From positions 1-64,000 of the forward strand of contig VAWN01000033.1 of NCBI GenBank assembly GCA_005885555.1: a DNA stretch of 64,000 nt, given 5' to 3'. Source of the DNA: Actinomycetota bacterium (GTDB lineage Bacteria > Actinomycetota > Actinomycetes > Mycobacteriales > Micromonosporaceae). Of this stretch, positions 24,069 through 31,249 are shown piece by piece (the first letter of the stretch is position 1; each line of letters opens with the position of its first letter). The position numbers were made by a program, and so were the translations under genes. The notes under the pieces are model-generated. The model was not told the DNA's origin, did not search any database, and saw nothing but the letters and a program-made list of their open reading frames with translations.

Positions 24069-24325
24069 GCGGTACCCCGGCTCGATGTTCTGGTGCCGAC
24101 CCGCAACCGGCCCGCGGAGCTGGCGGTGACCCTGAGCGGGCTGGCCGCGCAGGGGGAACCGTTCGGCGTGGTCATCAGCGACCAGTCCGACGGCCGGCCG
24201 GCCTGGACCCAGCCCGCGGTCGCCGCGCTGGTCCGTGTGGCTGGAGCCGGGCAGCGTGGCCCGGATGCTTACCGCGATCGAGCAGCTGCGCTGCGGCTAC
24301 CCCGATCTTCCCCACGTCCGGCTCC
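24069..24325 (+). pseudogene. remnant of a GT2-type glycosyltransferase
   Basis: One frame reads [20 protein letters not shown]...[18 protein letters not shown] (24069-24230), the nucleotide-sugar binding start of a family 2 glycosyltransferase. The next frame then reads WLEPGSVARMLTAIEQL (from about 24238), which looks like the part just after the DDD motif of the same family. The segment between is missing, as are the rest of the enzyme and an in-frame start. It therefore looks like an internally deleted, truncated gene. The intact GT2 gene at 49169 shows what the family should look like. Confidence 0.6.
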
Positions 24326-24445
24326 CCCATGGTGCCAACAGCTACCCGCCAGCCGGGGCGGCAAACGCGCGGGACACTGGTCCCGCATGGGTTGCCCGGC
24401 GGTGGGTAATCCGACCTCGACCGGCGATCCATCGAGGAGGCTGCC

Positions 24446-25003
24446 ATGGCCGAAGGCGAGAACCTGATCAGCGTGTTGATGACCGACCACCGCGAGGTGG
24501 AGGAGATGTTCACCGAACTGGAGTCGGCCGGACTGCCCGCTCAGCGGCGCGCCGAGCTGCGCGACAGGGTGATCACCGAGCTGGTCCGCCACTCGGTGGC
24601 CGAGGAGATGTACCTGTACCCGACGACCCGCACCGCGCTGCCCGGCGGCGACCAGCTCGCCGACCGGGAGATCGAGGAGCACGCGGCGGCCGAGCGGGTG
24701 ATGAAGGACCTGGAGAAGGTGGACCCGGACGACGCCCGGTTCGACGACCTGCTGACCCAGCTCATCACCGACGTCCGTGGGCATGTCGGCGAGGAGGAGA
24801 CCGACCTGTTCCCGCGGCTGCAGGCGGCCTGCTCCGAGCAGGAGCTGGCCGAGCTCGGGGCGAAGGTGCAGCAGGCGAAGAAGCTGGCACCGACCCGGCC
24901 GCACCCGTCGGCGCCGGACAAGCCGCCGCTGAACAAGGTGCTCGGTCCGCCGGTGGGGCTGGTGGACCGGGTACGCGACGCGTTGAGCGGCCGCGCGACC
25001 TGA
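24446..25003 (+). CDS. hemerythrin HHE domain protein
   Basis: 185-residue protein with a four-helix bundle that should bind a di-iron centre. Ligand-bearing motifs are DHREVEEMF (about 14-22), VRHSVAEEMYLYP (48-60), EEHAAAERVM (about 79-88) and VRGHVGEEETDLFPRL (109-124). The C-terminal ~45 residues are Pro-rich and probably unstructured. GGAGG lies seven bases before the ATG. Members of this family sense or store oxygen, NO or iron; the exact role here is unknown. It stands alone, divergent from DUF2267 and next to the glycosyltransferase remnant. Confidence 0.9.
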   Translation: MAEGENLISVLMTDHREVEEMFTELESAGLPAQRRAELRDRVITELVRHSVAEEMYLYPTTRTALPGGDQLADREIEEHAAAERVMKDLEKVDPDDARFDDLLTQLITDVRGHVGEEETDLFPRLQAACSEQELAELGAKVQQAKKLAPTRPHPSAPDKPPLNKVLGPPVGLVDRVRDALSGRAT

Positions 25004-25060
25004 GCGCACCCCGGACCCGGCGGGCCGCGAGCGCGCCGGGTCCGGCCGCCGGGTTCTACC

Positions 25061-25756
25061 ATGTCCGGCATGGCGGACCTCCCCGATGTCCCGCAGGACC
25101 GGACCCCGCAGCTGCGCGCGTCCAATGCCGACCGGGAACGGGTCGCGGAGATCCTCCGGACCGCCGCGGCCGAGGGTCGCATCGACCTCGACGAGCTCGA
25201 CGAGCGGCTGGGCGCCGCGTACGCGGCCAAGACGTACGCCGACCTGGTACCGCTGACCCGTGACCTGCCGGTCGCCGCGCACCCGGGTCCACCGATGGCC
25301 GTCGACAACCGGATCGGCGGGGCACCGACCTCGTCCGGCGGCGTGGCCGTCATGGGCGGGTTCCATCGCAAGGGCCGGTGGGTGGTACCGCCGCTGTTCG
25401 TCGGCTTCGCCTTCTGGGGCGGCGGGGAGCTGGACCTGCGGGAGGCGCGCTTCGCCGAGGCGGAGGTGGAGATCCGGCTGTTCGCGGTCATGGGCGGGTT
25501 CGAGGTGATCGTGCCGGAGGACGCCGAGGTGATCATCAACGGCGTCGGCATCATGGGCGGCTTCGACGACCGGGCCGCCGGCCCCGGGGTACCCGGCGGG
25601 CCCCGGATCAAGGTGACCGGACTGGCCTTCTGGGGCGGGGTGGACGTGAAGCGCCTGCCGCCCAAGGAGGAGGTGGAGCGGCGCAAGCTCGCCCGCAAGC
25701 AGGAACGCCGCCAGGCCCGCCTCGACCGCCGCATGCAGCGCCGCCTAGACACCTAA
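25061..25756 (+). CDS. DUF1707 and LiaF-like domain protein
   Basis: 231 residues. The N-terminal DUF1707 (SHOCT-like) module is LRASNADRERVAEILRTAAAEGRIDLDELDERL in the first ~55 residues. After a linker, a beta-rich domain with repeated MGGF and FAFWGG units (ELDLREARF, FAVMGGFEVIVPEDAEV, GIMGGFDDR, LAFWGGVDV) resembles the C-terminal part of LiaF-type cell-envelope stress proteins. The tail is strongly basic and charged (RRKLARKQERRQARLDRR). There is no membrane helix. A second ATG three codons in is an alternative start. Common in actinobacteria; function not established. Confidence 0.85.
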   Translation: MSGMADLPDVPQDRTPQLRASNADRERVAEILRTAAAEGRIDLDELDERLGAAYAAKTYADLVPLTRDLPVAAHPGPPMAVDNRIGGAPTSSGGVAVMGGFHRKGRWVVPPLFVGFAFWGGGELDLREARFAEAEVEIRLFAVMGGFEVIVPEDAEVIINGVGIMGGFDDRAAGPGVPGGPRIKVTGLAFWGGVDVKRLPPKEEVERRKLARKQERRQARLDRRMQRRLDT

Positions 25757-25840
25757 CCCCCGCCGCGCCCCGCCCCGCGCGCCCCGCGCGCCCCCCGCCC
25801 GGCCCGGCCCGCCCCGCCCCGTCGGCCCCGCCCCGCCCGC

Positions 25841-25910
25841 CGATCTTGGAGTTGTGTCGGGGACAAAAGCCGCATGACTTCGCGATTCGGGCACCACAAG
25901 TCCAAGATCG
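25841..25910. repeat. 70-bp palindromic repeat, copy 1
   Basis: Imperfect inverted repeat with arms CGATCTTGGAGTTGTG (25841-25856) and CACAAGTCCAAGATCG (25895-25910), 15 of 16 matching. It encloses a 38-bp centre with GTCGGGGACA and CGGGCACC. The copy at 63616-63685 is exactly the same length and shares arms and parts of the centre. It lies between the convergent DUF1707 and radical SAM genes after a run of C-rich DNA (25757-25840), so it could also end transcription from both sides. No coding. Confidence 0.8.
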
Positions 25911-25947
25911 ACGAGGGCTGGGCGGGGGCCGGGCGGCGGGGGCGGGG

Positions 25948-26952
25948 TCAGAACGTGTGCTGGTACAGGGAGCAGCCGCGGCACACCTCGGGCGGGTTGT
26001 CGTCGTCGGCGAGCCGGGCGCGGAACTCCTGGTACGCCGGGCCAGCCCAGATCGTCGGGAACGTCGCCTCGTGCAGGTTGCCCAACGCCACCCGGTCGTC
26101 GCCCATCACCATGCAGCACGGCTGGACGATCCCGGCACTGGTGACGTAGGCGGCGTCCCAGGGCCAGGTACACCGCGAGCCGGGGGTACCGGACAGGTGC
26201 GGCAGGCGCAGTTCCAGCCCGGCCGCGTCGGCCAGCGTCCGGGCCCTGCCGAACGCCGCCGCGCTCGCCGCCCGGTCCGCTCCGGTCCACAGCGCCTCGG
26301 CGGCGGTGTAGTCGCGGATCTCCCGGTACGGGCCGTCGTCGGGGGTGTCGGCGAAGTCGTGCGCGAGGTTCTGCACCCGCACCTCCTGGACCCCGACCCG
26401 GCCCATCAGCTCGACCAGCTCGGGAAGCTCGGCGACGTTGCGCCGCATGGCCACGAACACGACCCGGATCCACGGCTTGTCCCCGCCGGCCGCCCGCTTC
26501 GCCGCGACGAGGCCGGCCAGGTTCGCGACCACCTTCGCGAAGTCGGCGCCGTCGCGGATCGCCTCGAAGGTACCGGCGCGGGCACCGTCCAGCGAGACGT
26601 GCAGCCAGTCCAGCCCGGTGGCCACCAGCGCGTCGGCCTTCGCGCGGGTGAGCAGCGTCGCGTTGGAGTTGAACCCGACCTCGACGCCGTTGCGCTTGGC
26701 CAGCCGGATCATGTCCAGCAGGTACGGCGACAGCAGCGGCTCGCCCAGTCCCTGCAGGGTCAGCCGGCGCAGCGGGGGCACCTCGTCGAGCAGCCGGCGG
26801 TACAGGTCCAGGGGCAGCGCGCCGGCCAGCTTGTTGACCGGCGGGCGGTACCGCACCAGGCACATCGCGCACCGCAGGTTGCACGCCGAGGTGACCTCGA
26901 CCTGCAGCGCCGAGGGCAGCGGCGGTACCCGGGTCAGCGTCGGGGTGCTCAC
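25948..26952 (-). CDS. radical SAM / SPASM-type enzyme
   Basis: 334-residue AdoMet radical enzyme. The 4Fe-4S motif is CNLRCAMC near residues 24-31 (CX3CX2C), followed by LQGLGEPLLSPY (GGE-like) and LDWLHVSLDGA. The C-terminal part has extra cysteines (SRCTWPWDAAYV, IVQPCCMVMGD, EVCRGCSLYQ), as in SPASM auxiliary-cluster domains. The GTG at 26950-26952 overlaps the stop of the DUF6158 gene (GTGA), so the two are coupled. No RiPP precursor is evident beyond that small neighbour. The substrate is unknown. Confidence 0.88.
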   Translation of the reverse strand: MSTPTLTRVPPLPSALQVEVTSACNLRCAMCLVRYRPPVNKLAGALPLDLYRRLLDEVPPLRRLTLQGLGEPLLSPYLLDMIRLAKRNGVEVGFNSNATLLTRAKADALVATGLDWLHVSLDGARAGTFEAIRDGADFAKVVANLAGLVAAKRAAGGDKPWIRVVFVAMRRNVAELPELVELMGRVGVQEVRVQNLAHDFADTPDDGPYREIRDYTAAEALWTGADRAASAAAFGRARTLADAAGLELRLPHLSGTPGSRCTWPWDAAYVTSAGIVQPCCMVMGDDRVALGNLHEATFPTIWAGPAYQEFRARLADDDNPPEVCRGCSLYQHTF

Positions 26953-27173
26953 GAGCGGGAGGTGATGGTCAACCGGCTCGGGTCGATCTCCCGCTCCGGG
27001 TACCGGGTGAGGTACTCCTCCTCCAGTTCGGTGGTCCGGGCCAGGTGCACGGCCAGGGCGTCGTCGGGGGCGTGCCGGAAGGTGTCCAGGCGGGTCCGGT
27101 GCAGGCTGGCCAGCTCCCGGAACAGGTTCTCGTCGGGCAGCTCGCTGGCGGGTACGCCGTCGGTGGTCGCCAT
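26949..27173 (-). CDS. small DUF6158-like protein
   Basis: 74 residues from the ATG at 27171-27173. It contains ASELPDENLFRELASLHRTR, TFRHAPDDALAVHLARTTEL and EEEYLTRYPEREID, which I recognise as the short DUF6158 family of actinobacteria. It is helical and acidic, without cysteines or a membrane segment. It precedes the radical SAM gene with a GTGA overlap. It could be a partner or carrier of that enzyme, or unrelated. Confidence 0.75.
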   Translation of the reverse strand: MATTDGVPASELPDENLFRELASLHRTRLDTFRHAPDDALAVHLARTTELEEEYLTRYPEREIDPSRLTITSRS

Positions 27174-27234
27174 GGTTTGCCCGGTACCCGGGGAGCGGCC
27201 GGCTAACCACAAGCTGGAGCAGAGGCGCGGCGGG

Positions 27235-27259
27235 GCCGCCGGCACCCGTGTCCGGCGGC
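27235..27259. terminator. possible intergenic hairpin / terminator
   Basis: GCCGCCGG and CCGGCGGC form a perfect 8-bp stem around a nine-base loop. It lies in the 223-base gap between GerMN (27397) and DUF6158 (27173), both on the minus strand. There is no T-tract, so termination is only a suggestion. Nothing else is seen in 27174-27396. Confidence 0.3.
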
Positions 27260-27396
27260 CTCCGCCGCGACGGTCGCCCCCGCGTCCGGTTGGACCCCCA
27301 CCCAGCTCGGCGCATCGGCGATCGGTCCCGCAATTTAGCCAGATCCGGGGTACCGGAGGAGAAACCCGCCCGCTTTCTTGATGAACTCTTGAGGCG

Positions 27397-28401
27397 TCAG
27401 CCGACCGTGATCTCGTGGCCGTCCGCGTCCGGGCCCGGACCGCCGGACGGGCCGGGCAGGTACGCGGTCACCAGGTAGTGGCCGGGCGGCAGCGCCACCG
27501 ACAGGTGCGCCTCGCCGAGCTGCGGGGCCGCCGCGCTCAGCGTGACCTGCTCGGTCTTGACCACCGGGCCGCCGCCGGCCGGGGTGACCAGCAACTGGAC
27601 GGTACCGCCGGGCGCCGTCGCCGCGACGTACACCGCGAACGTGCCACCGACCTGAGCGCCCTGCTGCGGGTCGATCAGCCAGACCGGCGCCTGGACGTCG
27701 GTGCGCGCGGCGCGTTCCAGCCGGCCGGCGACCGCCTGCCCCCAGAGGGTCGGCAGGGTCCGCCCGTCAACGGTCAGCCGCAGCCCGGTCGCCGCGCTGG
27801 CCCCGCTCCCCGCGCCGGCCGCGGTCGCCGTCCAGACCAGCTGCTGTACCGCCATCCGCGGATCGGCCGGCCGGGTCTGCGGTACCCCGGTCAGGTCGAC
27901 GAGCACCGTGTCCCCCTCGATCCGCACGGAAGCCACCCGGGCGTTGCCCCAGGGGGTGCGGTAGTCGGGATCGGCCGGGCTGCCCGTGGTGAGCATCGCC
28001 TGCAGCGCCGCCCGGGTACGCGCCACCGGGTCGGTACCGTCGGCCGGCACCGGGTGGTACTCCCGGAACAGCCGGATCCCCGCGCTCGTGTCGCCCAGGT
28101 AGTACACCGGCACGTTGGCGCTGGGCGGTAGCTGGGCGACGCTCGGCGGGCCGGCCGGTGCCTGCGGTACCCGCGGCTTGTCCGGCGCCTGGGCCAGCGC
28201 GAGGGCGACAGCGGCGGCCGCGACGACCGCGGTACCCCCGGTGAAGCTCAGCAGCGCCAGGCCGCTCGGCCGCCACGACCGCCACCAGCGCGCCCGGCGG
28301 CGGGCGATGCGGCCACGGATCACGTTGAGCGCGTCGGGTGCCACCTCGACCGACTCGGCTTCCGCGGCCAGGATCTGCCGCAGCGTCTGCTCGGTCGTCA
28401 T
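27397..28401 (-). CDS. GerMN domain membrane protein, sigma-factor partner
   Basis: 334 residues. A cytoplasmic N-terminal region of about 45 residues (TTEQTLRQILAAEAESVEV..., IRGRIARRRARWW) leads into a single membrane helix near 47-70 (LALLSFTGGTAVVAAAAVALALA). An extracytoplasmic GerMN domain (PVYYLGDTSAGIRLFREYHPV...VRIEGDTVLVDLTG) and a C-terminal immunoglobulin-like Gmad2 domain (WLIDPQQGAQVGGTFAVYVAA) follow. The ATGA overlap with the upstream SigE-type gene and the membrane topology suggest it may serve as the anti-sigma or sensor, although no zinc-binding anti-sigma motif is visible. Confidence 0.82.
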   Translation of the reverse strand: MTTEQTLRQILAAEAESVEVAPDALNVIRGRIARRRARWWRSWRPSGLALLSFTGGTAVVAAAAVALALAQAPDKPRVPQAPAGPPSVAQLPPSANVPVYYLGDTSAGIRLFREYHPVPADGTDPVARTRAALQAMLTTGSPADPDYRTPWGNARVASVRIEGDTVLVDLTGVPQTRPADPRMAVQQLVWTATAAGAGSGASAATGLRLTVDGRTLPTLWGQAVAGRLERAARTDVQAPVWLIDPQQGAQVGGTFAVYVAATAPGGTVQLLVTPAGGGPVVKTEQVTLSAAAPQLGEAHLSVALPPGHYLVTAYLPGPSGGPGPDADGHEITVG

Positions 28402-28964
28402 CGCGCCGCCTCCAGCGTCGTGCGCAGGGCGGCGATGCCCCGCGCGGCATGGCTCTTCACCGCACCCCGGCTGATGCCCATCACGTCAGCTATCTCGCTC
28501 TCCGAAAGATCCAGGTAGTAGCGCAGCACGAGGGCCTCCCGCTGGCGCGCGGGCAGCTTGCGCAGCGCGGCCAGCACCTCCGTCCGGCCGAGCGCGCCGA
28601 GGGCGCCGTACTCGGCGCTGGGCATGTCGGGTGGCGGCGGCAGGCTGGCCGTGTACCGGTCGGCCACCCCCCGGCGCCGCTGCGCCGACCGGGCCGCGTT
28701 GACCACGCTGGTGCGCAGGTACCCCAGCGCCTTGTGCGGATCACGCAGCCGCCCCCAGCGCTGGTGCAACTGCACGAACGCGTCCTGCACCAGCTCTTCG
28801 GCCACCGCCCGGTCGGCGAGCAGCAGTACCGCGAGCCGGACCAGCTGCCGGTAGTGCGCGCCGAACAGGCGGGTGACCGCCTCGTCGGCGCTCCAACTCG
28901 CCTCGTCGAGGCCGCTGACCACGGACTCACCGTCCCCCGAGCGGGTCATGAGGTTGAGCGCCAC
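28398..28964 (-). CDS. SigE-family RNA polymerase sigma factor (ECF type)
   Basis: 188-residue extracytoplasmic-function sigma factor. Region 2 spans about 28-95 (ADEAVTRLFGAHYRQLVRLA...VAEELVQDAFVQLHQRW). The linker follows, and region 4 spans about 125-180 (LRKLPARQREALVLRYYLDL, SEIADVMGISRGAVKSHAARGIAAL). The start is ATG at 28964; a second ATG five codons in is an alternative. It is co-translated with the GerMN protein. The regulon is unknown. Confidence 0.9.
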   Translation of the reverse strand: MALNLMTRSGDGESVVSGLDEASWSADEAVTRLFGAHYRQLVRLAVLLLADRAVAEELVQDAFVQLHQRWGRLRDPHKALGYLRTSVVNAARSAQRRRGVADRYTASLPPPPDMPSAEYGALGALGRTEVLAALRKLPARQREALVLRYYLDLSESEIADVMGISRGAVKSHAARGIAALRTTLEAAR

Positions 28965-28995
28965 GAGAGTATGACGCGCGACCCGCCCGCGCGGT

Positions 28996-29178
28996 TTACC
29001 CGACCGGCTCGGTGAACCGCCGGACGTGTTCCTGCCAGTGTCGCTCCTCCGCCGCCGGGTCGGCCAGCGGCCGTAGCCGCAGCGCGGACATGCCCGCGTA
29101 GTGCATGGCGGTGACGGCGAGCACGGGCGTCAGCCAGCCGTAGGTGAAGTGATGGATACCGGCCACGTCTGGCATCAT
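28996..29178 (-). pseudogene. apparent remnant of an MHYT-domain protein
   Basis: A 60-codon frame that begins MMPDVAGIHHFTYGWLTPVL, like the start of actinobacterial MHYT membrane sensors. It passes at once into AVTAMHYAGMSALRLRP, which resembles a later MHYT repeat, and ends with ERHWQEHVRRFTEPVG. Most of the usual seven-helix domain is missing while the frame is kept, so an internal in-frame deletion is likely. It may be a non-functional relic or a tiny membrane peptide. Confidence 0.5.
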
Positions 29179-29227
29179 CCGAGCCGGTGACGGAGCGGGG
29201 TAACCGACCTTCGGGCAGGCCGGCGCG

Positions 29228-30208
29228 TCAGGCGTCGCGCAGCAGGCGCAGGACGGCCGACTCCAGGGCCGGCCGGGTGAACCGCGTCGGTAGCGGCACG
29301 GTCACTCCGTCGTGGTACAGATCGACGATGCGCGGGTCCACATAGGACGCCTTCGCCACCGCCGGGGTGTTGCCCAGTTCCTCGGCGACCTCGCGCATGA
29401 CCCGGGCCACGGTACGGCGACGGCGGGTCAGCGACGTGCCGGTCGGGTCGTGCCCGGCGAGCAGCGTGGCGGCCAGCACGGTGGCGTGCCAGGTCCGGAA
29501 GTCCTTGGCGGTCATGTCGATCCCGCTGGCCGCCTTGAGGTACCCGTTGAGGTCGTCGCTGCGCAGCTCACGCCACTCGCGGCCGGCGCGGTACCTGAAC
29601 AGGCGGCTGCCGCGACGGCGGCGCAGCTGGGTCAGCACCCGGCACACGTCGTCGTCGACGATCGAGCAGACCCGCTCGACGCCGCCCTTGGCGGGGTAGC
29701 GGAACTCCATCCCGGTACGCCGGATGCGCAGGTGCTCGGGGAGCAGCGTGGTCACTCCGTAGGTCGCGTCGTCACCCTTGGCGTACTCGTCGCTGCCGAC
29801 CCGGAACAGGCCGAGGTCCACGAGCTTCGCGGCGGCCGCGAGCACCCGGTCCGCGGTCAGCCGGTCGCCGCGCAGGTCGGCCGCCAGTCGCCGGCGCAGC
29901 CGGGGCAGCCGGGCGGCGACCTCCAGCACGTGGTCGAACTTCTCCCGGTCGCGCTTGCGGCGCCAGGCGTCGTGGTACAGGTACTGGCGCCGGCCGGCGG
30001 CGTCGGTACCGGCGGCCTGGATGTGCCCGCGCGGGTCCGGCGAGATCCACACGTCCGTCCAGGCCGGCGGGATCACCAGTTCCCGGATGCGGGCGAGCGT
30101 CTCCGGATCGGTGATCGGGCGCCCGCCGGTACCGGTGTAGCTGAAGGACCTTCCCCGGCGCCGGCGCCCCAGGCCGGGAGCGGAGAGGTCACTGCGGCGC
30201 AGCCGCAT
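29228..30208 (-). CDS. DNA topoisomerase IB
   Basis: 326-residue type IB (poxvirus-like) topoisomerase that relaxes DNA through a 3'-phosphotyrosine. The N-terminal domain contains SYTGTGGRPITDPETLARI and PPAWTDVWISPDPRGHIQA. The catalytic domain has the usual residues, including KDFRTWHATVLAA near 243-255. The nucleophile is Y289 in AKASYVDPRIVDLY. Scattered in actinobacteria. The start ATG is inside the end of the GT9 gene (20-base overlap), so it is probably read from the heptose-cluster transcript, although functionally unrelated. Confidence 0.93.
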   Translation of the reverse strand: MRLRRSDLSAPGLGRRRRGRSFSYTGTGGRPITDPETLARIRELVIPPAWTDVWISPDPRGHIQAAGTDAAGRRQYLYHDAWRRKRDREKFDHVLEVAARLPRLRRRLAADLRGDRLTADRVLAAAAKLVDLGLFRVGSDEYAKGDDATYGVTTLLPEHLRIRRTGMEFRYPAKGGVERVCSIVDDDVCRVLTQLRRRRGSRLFRYRAGREWRELRSDDLNGYLKAASGIDMTAKDFRTWHATVLAATLLAGHDPTGTSLTRRRRTVARVMREVAEELGNTPAVAKASYVDPRIVDLYHDGVTVPLPTRFTRPALESAVLRLLRDA

Positions 30209-31151
30209 GGGCGCAGAGCAGTCCGACGGCGGCGAGCACCTCGTCGACGGTGATCGCGTCCAGCGCCGGGTGCGGCGGGCGCCACCCGGTGCGCGGCGCC
30301 CGCCGGCCCGCGGTGTCGTACCGCTCCTCGTGCCACAGCACCCGGTGCCGGTCCCCGTCGAGCAGCGGCCCCCACCACGCCGGCGGGGTCGGCCCGAACA
30401 GCAGTACCGACGGGGTGCGGTACCCGGTGGCCAGGTGCGCGATCCCGGTGTCCCCGCAGATCACCAGCCGGGCGTGCGCGACGAGAGCGGCCAGTTCGCC
30501 CGCGTCGGTCTGCCCTGCGAGCACCGACCGGTCCGGCAGGCCGGCCCGGTCGGCGACCCGCCCGGCGAGCCAGCGTTCGGCCGGCGAGCCGGTCACCACC
30601 ACGTCGTGCCCGGTGGTCGTCAGGACTGTGGCCAGCTCCGCGAACCGGGCCGGCGGCCAGCGGCGGGCCGGGTCCTTGGCGCCCGGATGCACGATCGTCA
30701 CGCCCTCGGCGACCGGGCGGACCGCCGGCCGGTGCAGCAGCAGGTCGTTGGGCGAGGCGGCGATGCGGTACCAGTCGAGCATCCGGCACCACCGGTGCAC
30801 CTCGTGCTCGTCGACCGTCCACTGTGGACCGTCCGGGAAGCCGGCCGCCGGGCAGGCGAAGGCGAGCATGCGCTCGGGCCGGGTACCGGCGAGCAGCCGG
30901 TGCGACCGCGGTCCCCGGCCGTGCAGGTTGACCGCGAGCCGGGGCGGCGGCACCTCTATCCGCGGCACCTCGATCCCGTCCACCGGCAGCACCCGGTCGA
31001 CGGCGCCGGTCAGCCGGGCCAGCGGCGCCAGCCAGGCCGGTGCGGCCAGCACGATCTCCTCGGTCGGGCGGGCGGCCCGGATGCCGCGCAATACCGGTAC
31101 CGCGGTCGCCAGGTCCCCGATCCCGAGCGCCCGCAACACAAGGACACTCAC
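30189..31151 (-). CDS. glycosyltransferase family 9 (heptosyltransferase-like)
   Basis: 320-residue GT-B enzyme. The N-terminal VLVLRALGIGDLATAVPVLR (about 3-22) matches the acceptor-domain start of ADP-heptose:LPS heptosyltransferases. The C-terminal half has VTIVHPGAKDPARRWPP (donor site) and GDTGIAHLATGYRTPSVLLFGP. The start is GTG at 31149-31151, overlapping the stop of a bridging mini-ORF (GTGA). It is the last biosynthetic gene of the heptose cluster and is predicted to transfer a heptose-like sugar from ADP-heptose to an unknown cell-surface acceptor. Confidence 0.88.
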   Translation of the reverse strand: MSVLVLRALGIGDLATAVPVLRGIRAARPTEEIVLAAPAWLAPLARLTGAVDRVLPVDGIEVPRIEVPPPRLAVNLHGRGPRSHRLLAGTRPERMLAFACPAAGFPDGPQWTVDEHEVHRWCRMLDWYRIAASPNDLLLHRPAVRPVAEGVTIVHPGAKDPARRWPPARFAELATVLTTTGHDVVVTGSPAERWLAGRVADRAGLPDRSVLAGQTDAGELAALVAHARLVICGDTGIAHLATGYRTPSVLLFGPTPPAWWGPLLDGDRHRVLWHEERYDTAGRRAPRTGWRPPHPALDAITVDEVLAAVGLLCAHAAAPQ

Positions 31152-31249
31152 AGAGCCTCCCGGTTCGTTCCGCGGCGCGCTCTGGTGCGCCGCCTTCCCT
31201 CCTCGCTGCGCTCGTCAGTCCAGGCCCCGCCGCGCCCCGCTGCACTCAC
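31148..31249 (-). CDS. bridging mini-ORF between SDR and GT9 genes (33 codons)
   Basis: A GTG overlaps the SDR stop (GTGA, 31246-31249) and the TGA overlaps the GTG of the GT9 gene (GTGA, 31148-31151). The peptide contains AAGRGGAWTDERSEEGRRRT, which aligns with the mini-ORF at 7202-7309 (AGRG..WT..RS..G.RRT). The two DNA segments also align without gaps over about 60 bases (GGTGCGCCG ... GTCCAG ... GCCGCGCCCCGCT on the plus strand). It is highly charged, with no domain. Expression is unproven. Confidence 0.4.
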   Translation of the reverse strand: MSAAGRGGAWTDERSEEGRRRTRARRGTNREAL

